From the NCBI GenBank assembly GCA_903835185.1, contig CAILLX010000096.1, forward strand, positions 1 to 49,189: a stretch of DNA of 49,189 nucleotides. Direction: 5' to 3'. Positions 21,801 to 25,562 of this stretch are shown here, piece by piece. This DNA comes from an uncultured bacterium. GTDB lineage: Bacteria > Cyanobacteriota > Vampirovibrionia > Obscuribacterales > Obscuribacteraceae. The position numbers and the translations under genes were made by a program. Numbering within the stretch: position 1 is the stretch's first letter; each line of letters starts with the position of its first letter. The notes under the pieces were generated by a model. The model saw nothing but the letters and a program-made list of their open reading frames with translations. It searched no databases and was not told where the DNA came from.

Positions 21801-22065
21801 AAGTAACTGCCTGGGTGCCACCACCAACAACAATAGAGATTGGCTTAGATGAAGCCATGCGCCCGGCCATAACTGTTTGCTGAGTAGAGGTAAGATCAAG
21901 GTTGATCTGCGATCCTGCCGCTGCCCCGGCATGTTGAGCAGGCGCTGCACTGACCGGCGCTGCCGGTGCCGTCTGCGCCCAAACAACTTGCTGCACGGCA
22001 CTAGACAAAGTGAATACCACCAAGACAATCCATGACAGAAACCTGCAAGCAGTCTTGTTAACCAT
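868..22065 (-). CDS. giant secreted Gly/Ser/Thr-rich repeat protein, FHA-like, with C-terminal FecR-like segments (7,065 aa)
   Basis: A single open frame of 7,065 codons, with an ATG start preceded by GAGG about ten bases upstream. Residues 1-32 form a Sec signal peptide (basic start, hydrophobic core, VWA-Q cleavage-like site). Residues about 40-420 contain alternating polar/hydrophobic strands with many Asn, like the start of filamentous-hemagglutinin beta-helices, although the classic TPS motifs are not clear. Most of the rest (about 420-6,500) is low-complexity GxGGxxTI/V repeat sequence expected to form long beta-solenoid, organised in nested repeats listed separately. Residues about 6,600-6,700 and 6,875-6,965 look like FecR-type beta-sandwich segments (for example the VSAGLSNVEISTVLAGARVS and KSVVYLSRSRNCLRVCSLHA stretches). 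No autotransporter barrel, LPXTG or other anchor is seen and no TpsB partner lies in the window. The role is inferred to be surface adhesion or biofilm matrix. The substrate and export route are unknown. Confidence 0.9.
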   Translation of the reverse strand: MVNKTACRFLSWIVLVVFTLSSAVQQVVWAQTAPAAPVSAAPAQHAGAAAGSQINLDLTSTQQTVMAGRMASSKPISIVVGGGTQAVTSASLLTPAERLAVFQVFSTGQQSIQLGAQGNAVGGSFNIGAKFNQFVNSLVIPAGVTAVKDFGATSTLSLAGNLTNAGTFYAISSNPAVSTAVINALNINNQAGALLTSILPSGGLAGHASAIAGLNLTLNAVQNIINSGVIASAGNLTAAAAGSIINQLPGSSIVAQNINLMSGIGNIINSGNISALVGNINITAANSQSILVNNTGGQMQALAGQINIRDARFNQKADLNLAGGNWIARELNLNSGQGSVSVDVGELLGTLNITAGCAHIQAASPNLTLGQMQISGDPSFFNTTGNVVITSLLSTSGNPLTIVAHSDIDFNSGVAVSSSGTTGGNIFMLAGANFSSSGSQQGYNDTATTLTIIGPVPGGGQINASNITSLTSAGTAGAGGNITLVAYSGLYPGAGLITLPSSVTVTSSGSNGASSGNVLIIGGATTTAGSTSITTGPVTTSGGSPGTGNITIAAATPSLSGNITVSPGGATSGGTFSPGTVSGMGITTATLTANGAQITLDAGTASAPAKIYVNGGITNNATSGNGGSVTINNGSGSTFTVGAVSSNGVLNNISVLPGSTGTGGSITINNAGIGGITITSLVGPANLAFQPTTGAGGSLTLNAGTGTLTLPSAATISTAGQGAGSYSGGTLSLTANSISFSSSGVLALNASGVGSGSGGQISVIQTGSSALTVGSDTGNISITTQSGTAGGAGGQVTVKNGGNLTVDPGYLLARPLSSGTGANIILTAGTAAAGGNLYVSGSIDASGVGTGAGGTVTLTSNSGTVFTVDSTAVINGVHGTIAANGTGSGSSGGMITVKSLGAGGVTVTAATNISAKGSSSGGSGGSLILDAGNGSLQVGAGTLSADAVAPGTYSGGTITLNGSTIGITGTGLFVVSANGSGGGNGGTINITAASGNFIMDTDSPGTEISATGGSSGSSTGDGGSVTVTSASGNIQVNNPAAFILGSLGNNGKGSSITLKAGTSGSGTVFVNGALSANGKGTGDAGSIDIESNSTSQFQVGTGAATNGVAGNVSAVPGDSSGATSGSVKLVNISTSLGGITLLSIGAVSAPAPASGGAGGQITLDAGTHGTLTVPTGTVSVNGSGASGNGGSLTFNANNLSLSGLVTLSAAGSGSGSGGTIQLTTAGTSSLSINTSGQSVEFVATGGTGGATPSATGDGGAVIVSNGGNIIANPAAISVAPLGNSGKGATISLTSGADLAVTDSIDASGAYGSGSGSGGGGSITLICNSSNALTLQGSSGPHVNGIVTANAGPAGGAGGTLDVENLGSGGVTITSLGPSVISTTAVSGHGGSITINGHGGALAIPDGTISANAVGSGNFDGGSISLSGSNLSIGSGGTLYLSANAIGSGNGGTVSAIATWTGSTIVVGTQSSGSNPGVINISATGGTGGGTPSAAGDGGIVTVEAGSNLTVDSASMSCNPQGTNGAGAQVTLAAGAAGSGTLLVSGNVACNGKETGAGGSFVASESSSSTFAINGGSIGTIKANAGSTSGTGGTISVTNTGSGGISLSATSDISLNPSAGGGAGGSLTLNASNGPLTIPAGSLSASAATPGNYNGGSVSLTGGTLTVTDGSDLNVTANAVGTGTGGSVSVTTKGATGDITAGTAAGNVNISASGGSSGSSAGDGGSVTLSAGHNLTVTSENSINVNPQGTNGKGGNITLVDGTAVTTATMSITGDLTANGAGTGSGGNISITYKDPTNAFQVGGTPDNSGITGNITADAPGSGTGGNITISNGSSAALNIDLANGAPSPSTIEAKQMSAVSTDISHLGNLYFNQSGEPVIVSGPGTLAGFVNSAAQSIDIEPGDTGTAVTVGSINATGGPATVTAMAPSSIVNIPLGHTASSTGNIMFASGTVYINGTVTTSNPGGTVLVQPTSGDELVSGQGLFQTNGGGATTIEIAAANDHTLTLDLSPTYNAGSGGKVIFAAEGSGGKIITTPGSNQIIASGCPTYLHSPSITMGDGAAFTALSNTTYTIDSGSSPSPALPLTITNSGASSRFITGGGAFNVGPNASGQPLAFANSSGGSSTMSFQGGLLTTTANGDDTSIASGLTIAANSNIVMNANLGGSITNNGTISNSAFSGSITINANVGTVTNNGTITNTGANSSILVQSNAGLIVGGSGGTFSDTGSGTNSINVDASVGSSTGNVLNLTGSQTFDPGSSSGTVAFSSPNCPTGNVGSINISGGVTETIASGAPVTFTSPIISFSALSAVNDTATSGTGITLNSCAGCSLTIIAPGSGSSATASTSGGAIVITPQASGNTYSLTFDNSDTMYATEATLNLHGGPVTTTTTYGGSVNADTTVNSMVTVAASNSQNIASNDTMTMNVNNASLLNNGTLQAYNSSGSAGRITIQSTGALTLNPVGGISVATSAASGAGGTINVLATSGALQVTGGGTLNADGKITGAGGNITVDAQTIAVTGTGSTLNLSASANAAAGGQAGGTILVKTRSATGDINITGATGGINATAIGAAASGGAGNGGTVKFQAGESLTFASDGTINVSAAGNGTGGTINLSASNTASAGVMTVNNALTANGAGSGTGGVISVISNSSAANALQILAGVTATGATGNSSAITIQNHGNGTNGGIQISASLNASGSSGGGGAILVDAGQASPYGPVTLTSASFTSTGVGTGGNGGAVTIYGSSITDATAAPSINTSASGTGRGGNVTLSANVAGGDISFTNGAFNLNASGSATGTIVSITAGRNLQLGSTAGTISANASGGQGGTVTIHGNAQTSNNGSMLVMSAVSANGTRGGSITLRNDSTGTLSDSAGVSATGSSSYGGSITIRNRGNSAVGGLITVGAADGSSVISANGANGISGTHGSVTVDGTTTNGGPVQINAATISADVTGTTGGYGTVSVTGRSITTLGGYSHGISANGALGTSGNGEGGTVTLTSTNNAFDVTLTGGAGGLTLAANGGVGDGNGGTIKVNSARSIFINSSETLSAAANVGGNGQGGTINLTGNTGTGAATSGAITVVPDVNVDGQGSGSGGTIDIICNSSGLVNVEGNLSANGGGTSGQGGTINVQNQGSGASNGGIDIGTSGSNSITANGNGTQGGTITIDASNASNVGTVTIDSATISAKGLLDGVAGGTISVKGGGISLLSGTGHKLDADAADVSGGSATGGTITLDTSTNPSSDITLSAGLGGLVMDARSGQAGGNGGTVDVYAGRGLNVATEGVIDVSVRAGSGTGGNINLTGSLGASSNGVLQVNATLAANGGGTGTGGVVAIINNSSAANALQIAASITATGASGNTTSAIKIQNQGKSGANGGIQLSSSLDASGSSGAGGKITLDSSGSPRGPITLTSATLTSTGSSSGNGGTISVTGFSMTDATAAPSINTSASGTGAGGNVTLDANVAGGDISFTNGSFSLNASGAAAGTTVNITAGRNMQLGSMAGTISANASDGQGGTVTIHGNAQTSNNGSMLVSSAVSANGTQGGSITLRNDSTGTLTVSAGVSATGSSSYGGSITIRNEGNSATGGLITVGAADGSSVISANGANGISGTHGSVTVDGTTTNGGPVQINAATISADVTGATGGYGNVSITGSSVSSPNTAAHTISAQGATGTGGSGAGGTVNITSTSSSGDITLDAGTGGLTVSANGGVAGGTGGTIIIKSQRSVSLSATVAGTISASALGGSSGSTVVPGITVKGSQGVDTGQVLINVAMSANGAGAGDGGSVTVIDNSRASNAILLQQSISANAGATSGKGGTISITNGGTGSGTPSNGGITLQAGANLSAQSQSGGTPGSITVDAKGTSSNPNGVVSISSVTFDASAYGTSGAGGTILVRGDSIGLTGVAKTWSADAAGTSGGSGGTGGTITMTALGTAGDVDFSVGPGITFNARGGVSSSTSGDGGTVNINAGRSLKLPAPSPSVDVNPRGTNGKGGAINLTAGNAVAGNLTVGNALVANGAGTGDGGAVLVELGTVGSGLLQVSGDINADGGATGNGGTVNIYYNDPTYALHTGTTVSGQSYVSGTISAIASGASKNGGNVTVHQAASDTLNVDLQGTITANRGSGGNYGILTFDKAGYPITVVGPGALIGQVASHGSSVTINLSASNSMLVVREIQSSSTYVSLTVPCLTGTIEVGPDATSLYDVTASSYVSTYGEILTMSGTGLIKATGASSSSSIKANTISMIGSSEIQSTGSNSSLNIQSCCASGNALSVSFAGTASIQNSGTGTSDVTFNSTGNGPVTINTPGLGTILATRNVGFYGGTSGTVNVSVNSISGTVIGTGGTTGVTTSASALTIGTFTSNGQTTYQTNGSNYNVTVAGTISNTSSTSGQNTVTVSASGNILESSGTVQSNASATSAVILSAAGSGGIGYNGTTVNAVQTQASIISATASNSTGAVYVQDSNSGGVQLGSTSPSYTNSAGTDSSKGIFSLTESAGPITIANNVTAGAQIILSANASTAGNIAQSGTPVLTAPSVSLTAQGATGIGTGVTAPVNINATTLTANAANGSSYVSDASNFTGGLTISSSSASSSGTFFFISTSSTTGAGNIGTSGTGIAGPSSGIAGTVEIVSTSGSIGISSTPITAKAAYLTLQATNSSQNVYVNDATTGTVILIQDTTNNYDNTTSGTYSVTANSATSLLTNTSGSVETVTAGTVLASATAGTIGTSCSSPFSIKTANITDTAGVSAFMSDSLNSAVVVSNSYAGTSSGNIFFLHETGTGGNITTSGTGITGSSSGTAYNVVLVSDNGSVGTSASGAGLVSVKASHLTFDAPGSGQTVYISDSASGTVTLGPCSGCGSSPTYDNVAGSTYNLAANSASSVVTASGETVTSGTVTVSATNGTIGTSCASPFVTDAASLTGEVAANSAYFSDLYSSGVVVTNCTVGTVSPDMFFLHATGSTGSTGSITTGGSGITGTSGGTACNVVLISDNGSVGTSESGAGLVLVKAGQLTLSAAASGQTVYVSDSASGTVTLAQCTGCGATYDNTASGTFNLAANSATSLVTGIGETVSAGTLTVSATSGTIGTSCAAPFATNTAALTSEAAANSAYFSDSYSSGVTVTNSTVGVVSPDMFFLHATGSTGNITTGGSGITGTSSGTAYNVVLLSDNGSIGTSASGAGLVLLNVGHLTLSAAASGQTVYVSDSASGTVTLAQCTGCGGTYDNSASGVFNLAGNSAGSVVTASGETVSAGTLTVSATSGTIGTSCAAPFATNTAALVNESAANSAYFLDLYSSGVVVTDCTVGTVSPDMFFLHATGSTGNITTGGSGITGTSGGTAYNVVLISDNGSVGTSASGAGLVLVKASQLTLSATASGQTVYVSDSASGTVTLAQCTGCGSTYDNTANGVFNLAANNASYVVTGSGETVTAGTLTVSATSGTIGTSCGSPFVTSTASLTYETAANSAFFSDSYSGTVTVTGASVGTATGDTFFLQATGNGGSIVTGETGAGITGTGGSAAAPIVVLVSAKGSIGTSAGSPAVVIADQITMQASASGQGVYVKDTDSNTVTLAPCSGCGGTTFDNTTTGTYSLTANSASSVVTASGEVVTAGTLTVSATSGTIGTSCAAPVATNTAALTSEAAANSAYFSDSYSSGVTVTNSTVGTVSPDMFFLHATGSTGNITTGGSGITGTSGGTAYNVVLISDNGSVGTSASGAGLVLVKASQLTLSAAASGQTVYVSDSASGTVTLAQCTGCGTTYDNTASGTFNLAANSASLLVTASGEVVTAGTVTVSATSGTIGASCATPFATNTAALTNEAAANSAYFSDSYSSWVMVTSATVGTVSPDMFFLHATGGTGNISTGGSGITGTSSGTACNVVLISDNGSVGTSASGAGLVLVKASQLTLSAAASGQTVYVSDSASGTVTLVQCKECGGTYDNTASGTFNLAANSASSVVTDSGEVVTAGTVTVSATSGTIGTSCANPFAVNTGALTNEVAADSAYFVDSHGSMVTVSGSTVGTVAGDMFFLHATGSSGTITTGGTGAGISGTGGAAAPIVVLVSDNGSIGTSASLPAVVNADQLTLQASASGQSVYVSDTDSNAVTLAPCSGCGSTTFDNAAGGVYQLTTTNASINVDDNINAVSGNVSLIAPATGVITVGFGKTISTGSSSGNISIYAETITNNGTISSDGAVMLTAATVNDNGTVIAQNGNLDVESCCVAGATLTINMGPNSSLISNTGNVVMDSSAPGPISIDGGPNHYGLIEAKNGQGYLILNGAGNPVNLSVGQVNCCIEATGSSIAATTYTGNLSFSTPIDTSSSTDSGGNVTLQAYGGMLDFVGINTSGSGPNNTAGNITIYGQAGINGGSACGKTGSGDLTAHGDNGAGGGTISITTPNTDPFTVGPGAGPNGVTGNIDASGTSGGKVIISTGGGLDVKKDGLITTNSTTGSAGSILIQLTDPGSKPLHVNNDGLITSIDISTGKTGLVGLNSGPKQAINLTGTGCIVAGQAARFGNMDPATLSFIDPPAGIIYLNGCCIKAKIETNGTIFVPPPAPSPVSSGSSGSSFTFPFIAPATGNPTIAALTPNDLTQNQLSSEMAVIVGNPYICAPVQLLARHTNDKSGEEQTNVWVASEDRYRPYMLQQKDEGSFMFADYATLFQIVGAGAVKLDYGKVVVSAGLSNVEISTVLAGARVSTGGAAIVRRSEDGIVFVSCLKGSVSVQPASPASAEPMTISPGQELVLTRGQHIAEGLADADGVKRSKDLTWSKHAQELVVEQFLFSSSAAFSSDPLLQRKGCCTARMKDKLKIQPVGLAGSPNKPRLLFPASGVNQGSKAAPARAVPEKGDTKDKQSSVDKENLPFPAGSPRKGDVSYRTGSNDDDSFVLTSAGVPGTAQQRALSVEQTFTTPGAVIKVWNGRNISVGSDGSLELKGGDALISASALTHITSQGIQITMKPKSVVYLSRSRNCLRVCSLHALSPGSVGLMAGNRFISLSAGQEAIAAPDRVLALRELNATGVGHRRIRFIAGDFGVVVCSEFSIPAVLSGATLLSTVAHSSDSSDKRLVGRILKTAACLSVVTNNHGPYSTGQ
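3785..7555 (-). repeat. eight tandem ~178-aa units with a CxGCG cysteine motif, inside the giant gene
   Basis: Within the giant protein (residues about 4,839-6,090) a unit of roughly 530-545 bp recurs eight times, marked by C[ST]GCG near 7540, 6990, 6460, 5930, 5400, 4865, 4330 and 3795. The copy near 4330 reads CKECG. Each unit also carries a TIGTSC motif, a MFFLHATG or similar strand, ITGTSxGTA, SDNGSxGTS and GQTVYVSDSASGTVTL. Thus three cysteines recur at fixed places in an otherwise almost Cys-free protein. More degenerate, cysteine-free versions of the unit continue N-terminally to about coordinate 8700. Confidence 0.85.
11161..14330 (-). repeat. large internal duplication (~685-aa period) in the giant gene
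   Basis: Sequence beginning at 11161 recurs at 13216, an offset of 2,055 bp (685 codons), and the similarity continues for about 1.1 kb. The first roughly 170 bp of the two copies are almost identical even at third codon positions. Further along they differ at many synonymous sites, then become near identical again around the NNGSMLV segment (about 11495-11550 and 13550-13605). That patchwork suggests duplication followed by gene conversion. Confidence 0.8.
16600..19800 (-). repeat. five tandem ~230-aa units in the giant gene
   Basis: The segment NxxGxxITLxAG, usually written NPxGxNGxGAxITL, recurs near 19597, 18908, 18207, 17492 and 16806, that is every 686-715 bp (229-238 codons). The same unit also contains a GDGGxVTV strand, an SAxAxxPGxYxGG segment and a GSGGxIxV segment, in the same order in each copy. 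Sequence identity between copies is only moderate at the DNA level, so this looks older than the 11-14 kb duplication. Confidence 0.7.
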
Positions 22066-22250
22066 TATTGTTGCCTCTAACCTTTGTGACTCAGTAGAAG
22101 ACGCACGCCACTCAAAGCAGTTCGGTTGTCACTACACAGAATGCTGTCTGTCCCACAACCACACCACCCGAAGCAAAAAGGAGCGCAGCAACAACTGTGC
22201 TGGGGCTGACTCAATCCCTACAGTTGGCGGCTCTCCAGCTCAGCCCACCT

Positions 22251-22470
22251 TCACCACATGACGCCAGTAGACAGTTTTCCAGTATAAAGTCGAACCCCTC
22301 GATTGGGGGATGGTTCAAGTAGAATTAATTAAGGGTTGTTTAATAGCAGGCATATTATTTCACCACATGAAGCCAGTAAACGATTCCCCTCCCTCGCATA
22401 GAGCAGCATCCCTCGATCGGGGGATGCCCCAAGTGAATTTTATTAGGGCTTGTTTAATAACAGGCTTCTA
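22251..22470. repeat. tandem ~110-bp repeat with conserved hairpin, upstream of the giant gene
   Basis: Two diverged copies lie head to tail: 22251-22359 and 22360-22470. Both begin TCACCACATGAxGCCAGTA, contain a CCCTCGATxGGGGGA core (22295-22310 and 22409-22424) and end near TTGTTTAATAxCAGGC. In copy two the core is a 7-bp hairpin GCATCCC/GGGATGC (22406-22412 with 22421-22427) around CGATCG. In copy one the flanks change to GAACC/GGTTC, so pairing is kept while the sequence changes. The repeat lies between the stop of the DUF6599-like gene and the start of the giant gene. It could be terminators, operators or a structured 5' leader. No clear promoter hexamers were found in 22066-22250. Confidence 0.6.
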
Positions 22471-22504
22471 TCAAGACATTTGCTTCTGGGTTAACAGAAT
22501 CAAC

Positions 22505-23500
22505 TCAGTTGGGACGCAACAAATCTAGCTGCCTCGCCAGATACGCTGGAGAATGACGGCGGCGGGCACCAGAGATAACTGCCACTAACCGTCCTCGCAG
22601 CTGGCAGAGAAGATACGTCTTCTGAATTTTGAAGAGAGCTGTAGTTCCACTGCTAACCGCTTCATGACTATCTTCAAGGGTTGAACAGTATCTCCTATAT
22701 GACTGGGCAGCGGTCTGCGAATTACCATAGTCAATTACCAGGAGCTTCAATCGTTCGGGAGTAGGCTCCTGAAATTGATAGTCAGCGCTGGCTGCTCCAG
22801 CACACTGCCCCAGATCAAGCACATTGAGATAGGGAATTGACAAGATGCGCCTGGCAACAATAGGTCCCATAATTAGCTTCTCGCTACCACCTATGCGGTC
22901 CAGCTGCGGTAGATAAGTAACTATGGCAGGAAGCGCAGAGCGCCTCTGGACAGTTGCAGCAATGCGATTGGATAGTTGCCGCATCATATCCTTAGCTTCA
23001 TCATCTTCTTCAGCTGTTGTAGAGACACAGACAAAACAATCGTCTTGCCAGAAGGAGAGACTCTGATCGTCCTCGCTTGATGCGTCGCCGCGCCTGACTA
23101 CAGTGGTTGCACCACGTCGCAAAAAAGTATATGCCCCGTAAGCGCCTTGAGGCGTTTCAAACTTATAAAGCTTGAGTATTATACGACGCTGTCCACGTTG
23201 AAAAGCCCTCCACACCAGAGCTTTTACATGGAATTCACGCAGCGCCAATTGCGCGTCGTCAGCGCCAAAGTTATCTGCAGGCTGAACAACAGTCTCACCG
23301 CCTACCCAACCTTCACTTTGGAAACGTTGAATCTCGCCGAGCGCCGGTCCAATCTCAATTGGCATGCGAGCTGGTTGAGCAGAGGTTGGGCCCGGTAACG
23401 GTGCACCCTGACCACCTGCACAATCAGCCGGCAGCCCAGCTGCCATAACCGCTGCACTTAACAATAATGATAGTGCAAGATTAGCACCAGACACCGGCAT
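22505..23500 (-). CDS. secreted DUF6599-like protein
   Basis: A protein of about 331 residues. The ATG at 23500 is preferred: it gives a compact signal peptide (MPVSGANLALSLLLSAAVMAAG) and begins 22 bp after the upstream response regulator stops. An earlier in-frame TTG at 23557 would add 19 residues and overlap that gene. The segment with ILKLYKFETPQGAYGAY followed by FWQDDCFVCVS resembles the DUF6599 pattern, in which a strand-rich domain asks how a subject varies with a Phe/Tyr-Gly-Ala-Tyr core, but assignment is by eye. There is no membrane anchor beyond the signal peptide and no catalytic motif. It follows the response regulator on the same strand and probably shares its transcript. The function is unknown. 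Confidence 0.7.
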   Translation of the reverse strand: MPVSGANLALSLLLSAAVMAAGLPADCAGGQGAPLPGPTSAQPARMPIEIGPALGEIQRFQSEGWVGGETVVQPADNFGADDAQLALREFHVKALVWRAFQRGQRRIILKLYKFETPQGAYGAYTFLRRGATTVVRRGDASSEDDQSLSFWQDDCFVCVSTTAEEDDEAKDMMRQLSNRIAATVQRRSALPAIVTYLPQLDRIGGSEKLIMGPIVARRILSIPYLNVLDLGQCAGAASADYQFQEPTPERLKLLVIDYGNSQTAAQSYRRYCSTLEDSHEAVSSGTTALFKIQKTYLLCQLRGRLVAVISGARRRHSPAYLARQLDLLRPN

Positions 23501-23522
23501 AGCACCCCAAAACACAATCCAG

Positions 23523-23969
23523 CTACTTGCCTTGCACACGATCTGGCGTGATAGCAACTAAGGCCCAATATAGTGCAAACTGTTTGACTGTATTCCTGAA
23601 CTCATCAAGACTCACTGGCTTGCGAATAAATGAACAGGCTCCCTGCCGATAAGCTCTAATAACATCTTCATCCCCGCTGCCAGCAGTCAACATTACAATC
23701 GGTATCTGTTTGAGCACAGGATCAGCTTTAACTTCCTCAAGGACCTCAAACCCGTTCATCTTAGGCATATTAATGTCAAGCAAGATGAGACCTGGTCTCG
23801 CAGCGCTCTTGTATTCCCCTGTGCACCGCAAGAACGCCATCGCCTCTTCACCATCTCTTGCAACCTGCAGAATGTTCACCAGTCCTGATTCGGTTAGCGA
23901 TTCCTTAATCAGAACAACATCATCGTCGTTATCCTCAACCAGAAGGATTGTCACTGCATCAAGAGTCAT
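23523..23969 (-). CDS. single-domain response regulator (Rcp1-like CheY fold)
   Basis: A 148-residue receiver domain with no output domain. The acidic pocket is E12-D13, the phosphoacceptor is D65 in LLDINMP, the switch threonine is T95 in MLTA and the conserved lysine is K117 in RKP. The loop between strands two and three, with its RCTGEYKSAARPGLILLD segment, is the form seen in Rcp1-type regulators that partner cyanobacterial-type phytochromes and hybrid kinases. It should relay phosphate from a kinase to an interaction partner. The ATG at 23969 has AGGAG about ten bases upstream. It is divergent from the receiver-kinase gene at 24357, which could be its partner (inference). Confidence 0.92.
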   Translation of the reverse strand: MTLDAVTILLVEDNDDDVVLIKESLTESGLVNILQVARDGEEAMAFLRCTGEYKSAARPGLILLDINMPKMNGFEVLEEVKADPVLKQIPIVMLTAGSGDEDVIRAYRQGACSFIRKPVSLDEFRNTVKQFALYWALVAITPDRVQGK

Positions 23970-24356
23970 TGAGGTTTAGCTCCTTTAACAGGCGGCGCCT
24001 AGCACAAGAATCTGGAGTCGCTCACCGCCTTGTCCGGGATTGCCGCAAGAAATCCCAGTACCATCTAATCTATCCGTTGGCAGCGATTCATTTCTTGGGC
24101 AAGTTTTCACAATAACATTAGCATTAATCAGGTTGCTTATCGTTGGCTCTAACTTTTCTAAGACAAGAAAGAGCCAAGCGTAATAATATAACCATTTGTA
24201 CTACTTTCCCCATTATATGGACAAACTGTCAGGTTTCTGAAATAGTCAATATCTCAAGCAGTTGCAACTAAAGCAACCACCAACCAGCCTTATTTAGAGT
24301 AGCTTATATATGACAGAACACAACTCCTGGAAGTTCGCATCAACAGGATCATTAAC
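23970..24356. other. divergent intergenic region with inverted repeat
   Basis: 387 bases between the response regulator and the receiver-kinase genes. It should hold both promoters, but no convincing hexamer pair stood out. A conspicuous inverted repeat TTGGCTCT (24143-24150) / AGAGCCAA (24170-24177) sits near the middle, with inner TTTTCT/AAGAAA pairing as well. It has no T-run on either side, so it looks more like an operator or RNA structure than a terminator. Confidence 0.45.
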
Positions 24357-25490
24357 ATGAAAGTCTTGCTCATCGAAGACAACCCCGACGCAGCAGAGCT
24401 GGTCAGGTTGCTCCTGGAACCACATCTCGAGTTTGAGCTTAAGTGGTGCAACTGTTTAAGTGACGGACTAAGATGCCTTGCTGAGAACAAGTTTGATGCT
24501 GCCTTGCTTGATCTGGCATTGCCTGACGCATATGGGCTCCAGACATTCACAGCTCTGCATCTCGAGGCTCCGGCACTGCCAGTAATAATCCTGACAGGTG
24601 TTAGTGACGAAGAGCTCACAAAAGAGCTTTTACAGCGCGGTGCTCAAGATTATTTACTCAAGGACCGTCTCAATTGTGATTCCCTTCTGAGATCGTTACG
24701 CTATGCCGTATTACGCAAAAAATCAGATGAGTTGGAAGCACATGCCCGCTTAACGCACCAGCGCAACGAGTTTAGAGCAGCTCTGGCACATGATCTGAAG
24801 ATGCCGCTAGATGGAGCCAAGAAGTTGCTTGCCTTGCTAATCGATGGACTTTGTGGAGGGTTTACTCCAAAACAGTTAGAACCTTTACGCCTCCTGCAGG
24901 AAAATAATCAACGTCTGCTCACTATGGTTAACAGCCTGTTGGAGGTTTATCGCTACGAGACCGGAGAGGAAAGCCTCCATATAAAGGAGCTTGATCTGGC
25001 ATCAACCATAGCTGATGCAATAGCCAGCACAGTCTCTTTGCAGACCAAAGATTGCCTGGAAGTCCGCGTCAATATCCCCGACGGGCTCACAACCATAACA
25101 GCTGACTACCGGGCAATCTGTCGTCTCTTATCCAATATTTTCGACAATGCAGCCAAATTTACTCCCTCTGGCGGGCTTATTGAAATATCAGCAGAGCGCA
25201 GCACCACAACCGTGTCCATTCGCATTAAAGACACAGGATTAGGCATTTCGACCGAAGATCAAAACAGATTGTTTGACCGCTGGTGGCAGGGAGAGTCTGG
25301 CAAAAAATATGTTGCCAGTACCGGTTTAGGTCTTTATCTTTGCAGGCTGATTGTTGAAGCTCATCACGGCACAATTAAATGTGAAAGTACTATCGGCACA
25401 GGCACCACCTTTACTATTGCGCTGCCAATACGATCAACGAGCACCGCAATCAAGATGGTGTCGCAGCACCAATCTGAGCATGACAAGTAG
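24357..25490 (+). CDS. receiver-histidine kinase hybrid (REC-HisKA-HATPase)
   Basis: 377 residues. An N-terminal receiver domain (1-120) has E7-D8, phosphoacceptor D52 in LLDLALPD, T80 and K102. A linker helix leads to a dimerisation domain with H145 in AALAHDLKMP, followed by an ATPase domain with the N box (LLSNIFDNAAKFTP), G1 box (DTGLGIS), F box (LFDRWW) and G2 box (STGLGLYLCR). There is no transmembrane segment or sensory domain, so the receiver itself is probably the input: phosphate or binding at D52 would control the kinase. The domain order is the reverse of ordinary hybrid kinases. The ATG at 24357 has AGGA about eight bases upstream. The divergent single-domain regulator is a plausible target. 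Confidence 0.93.
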   Translation: MKVLLIEDNPDAAELVRLLLEPHLEFELKWCNCLSDGLRCLAENKFDAALLDLALPDAYGLQTFTALHLEAPALPVIILTGVSDEELTKELLQRGAQDYLLKDRLNCDSLLRSLRYAVLRKKSDELEAHARLTHQRNEFRAALAHDLKMPLDGAKKLLALLIDGLCGGFTPKQLEPLRLLQENNQRLLTMVNSLLEVYRYETGEESLHIKELDLASTIADAIASTVSLQTKDCLEVRVNIPDGLTTITADYRAICRLLSNIFDNAAKFTPSGGLIEISAERSTTTVSIRIKDTGLGISTEDQNRLFDRWWQGESGKKYVASTGLGLYLCRLIVEAHHGTIKCESTIGTGTTFTIALPIRSTSTAIKMVSQHQSEHDK

Positions 25491-25562
25491 CGCGTCAGGC
25501 AGCTTTCAACAGACACTACTAAGAAACCAGTGCTTCCCGAGTAGACAGCTGTAGACACCTTG

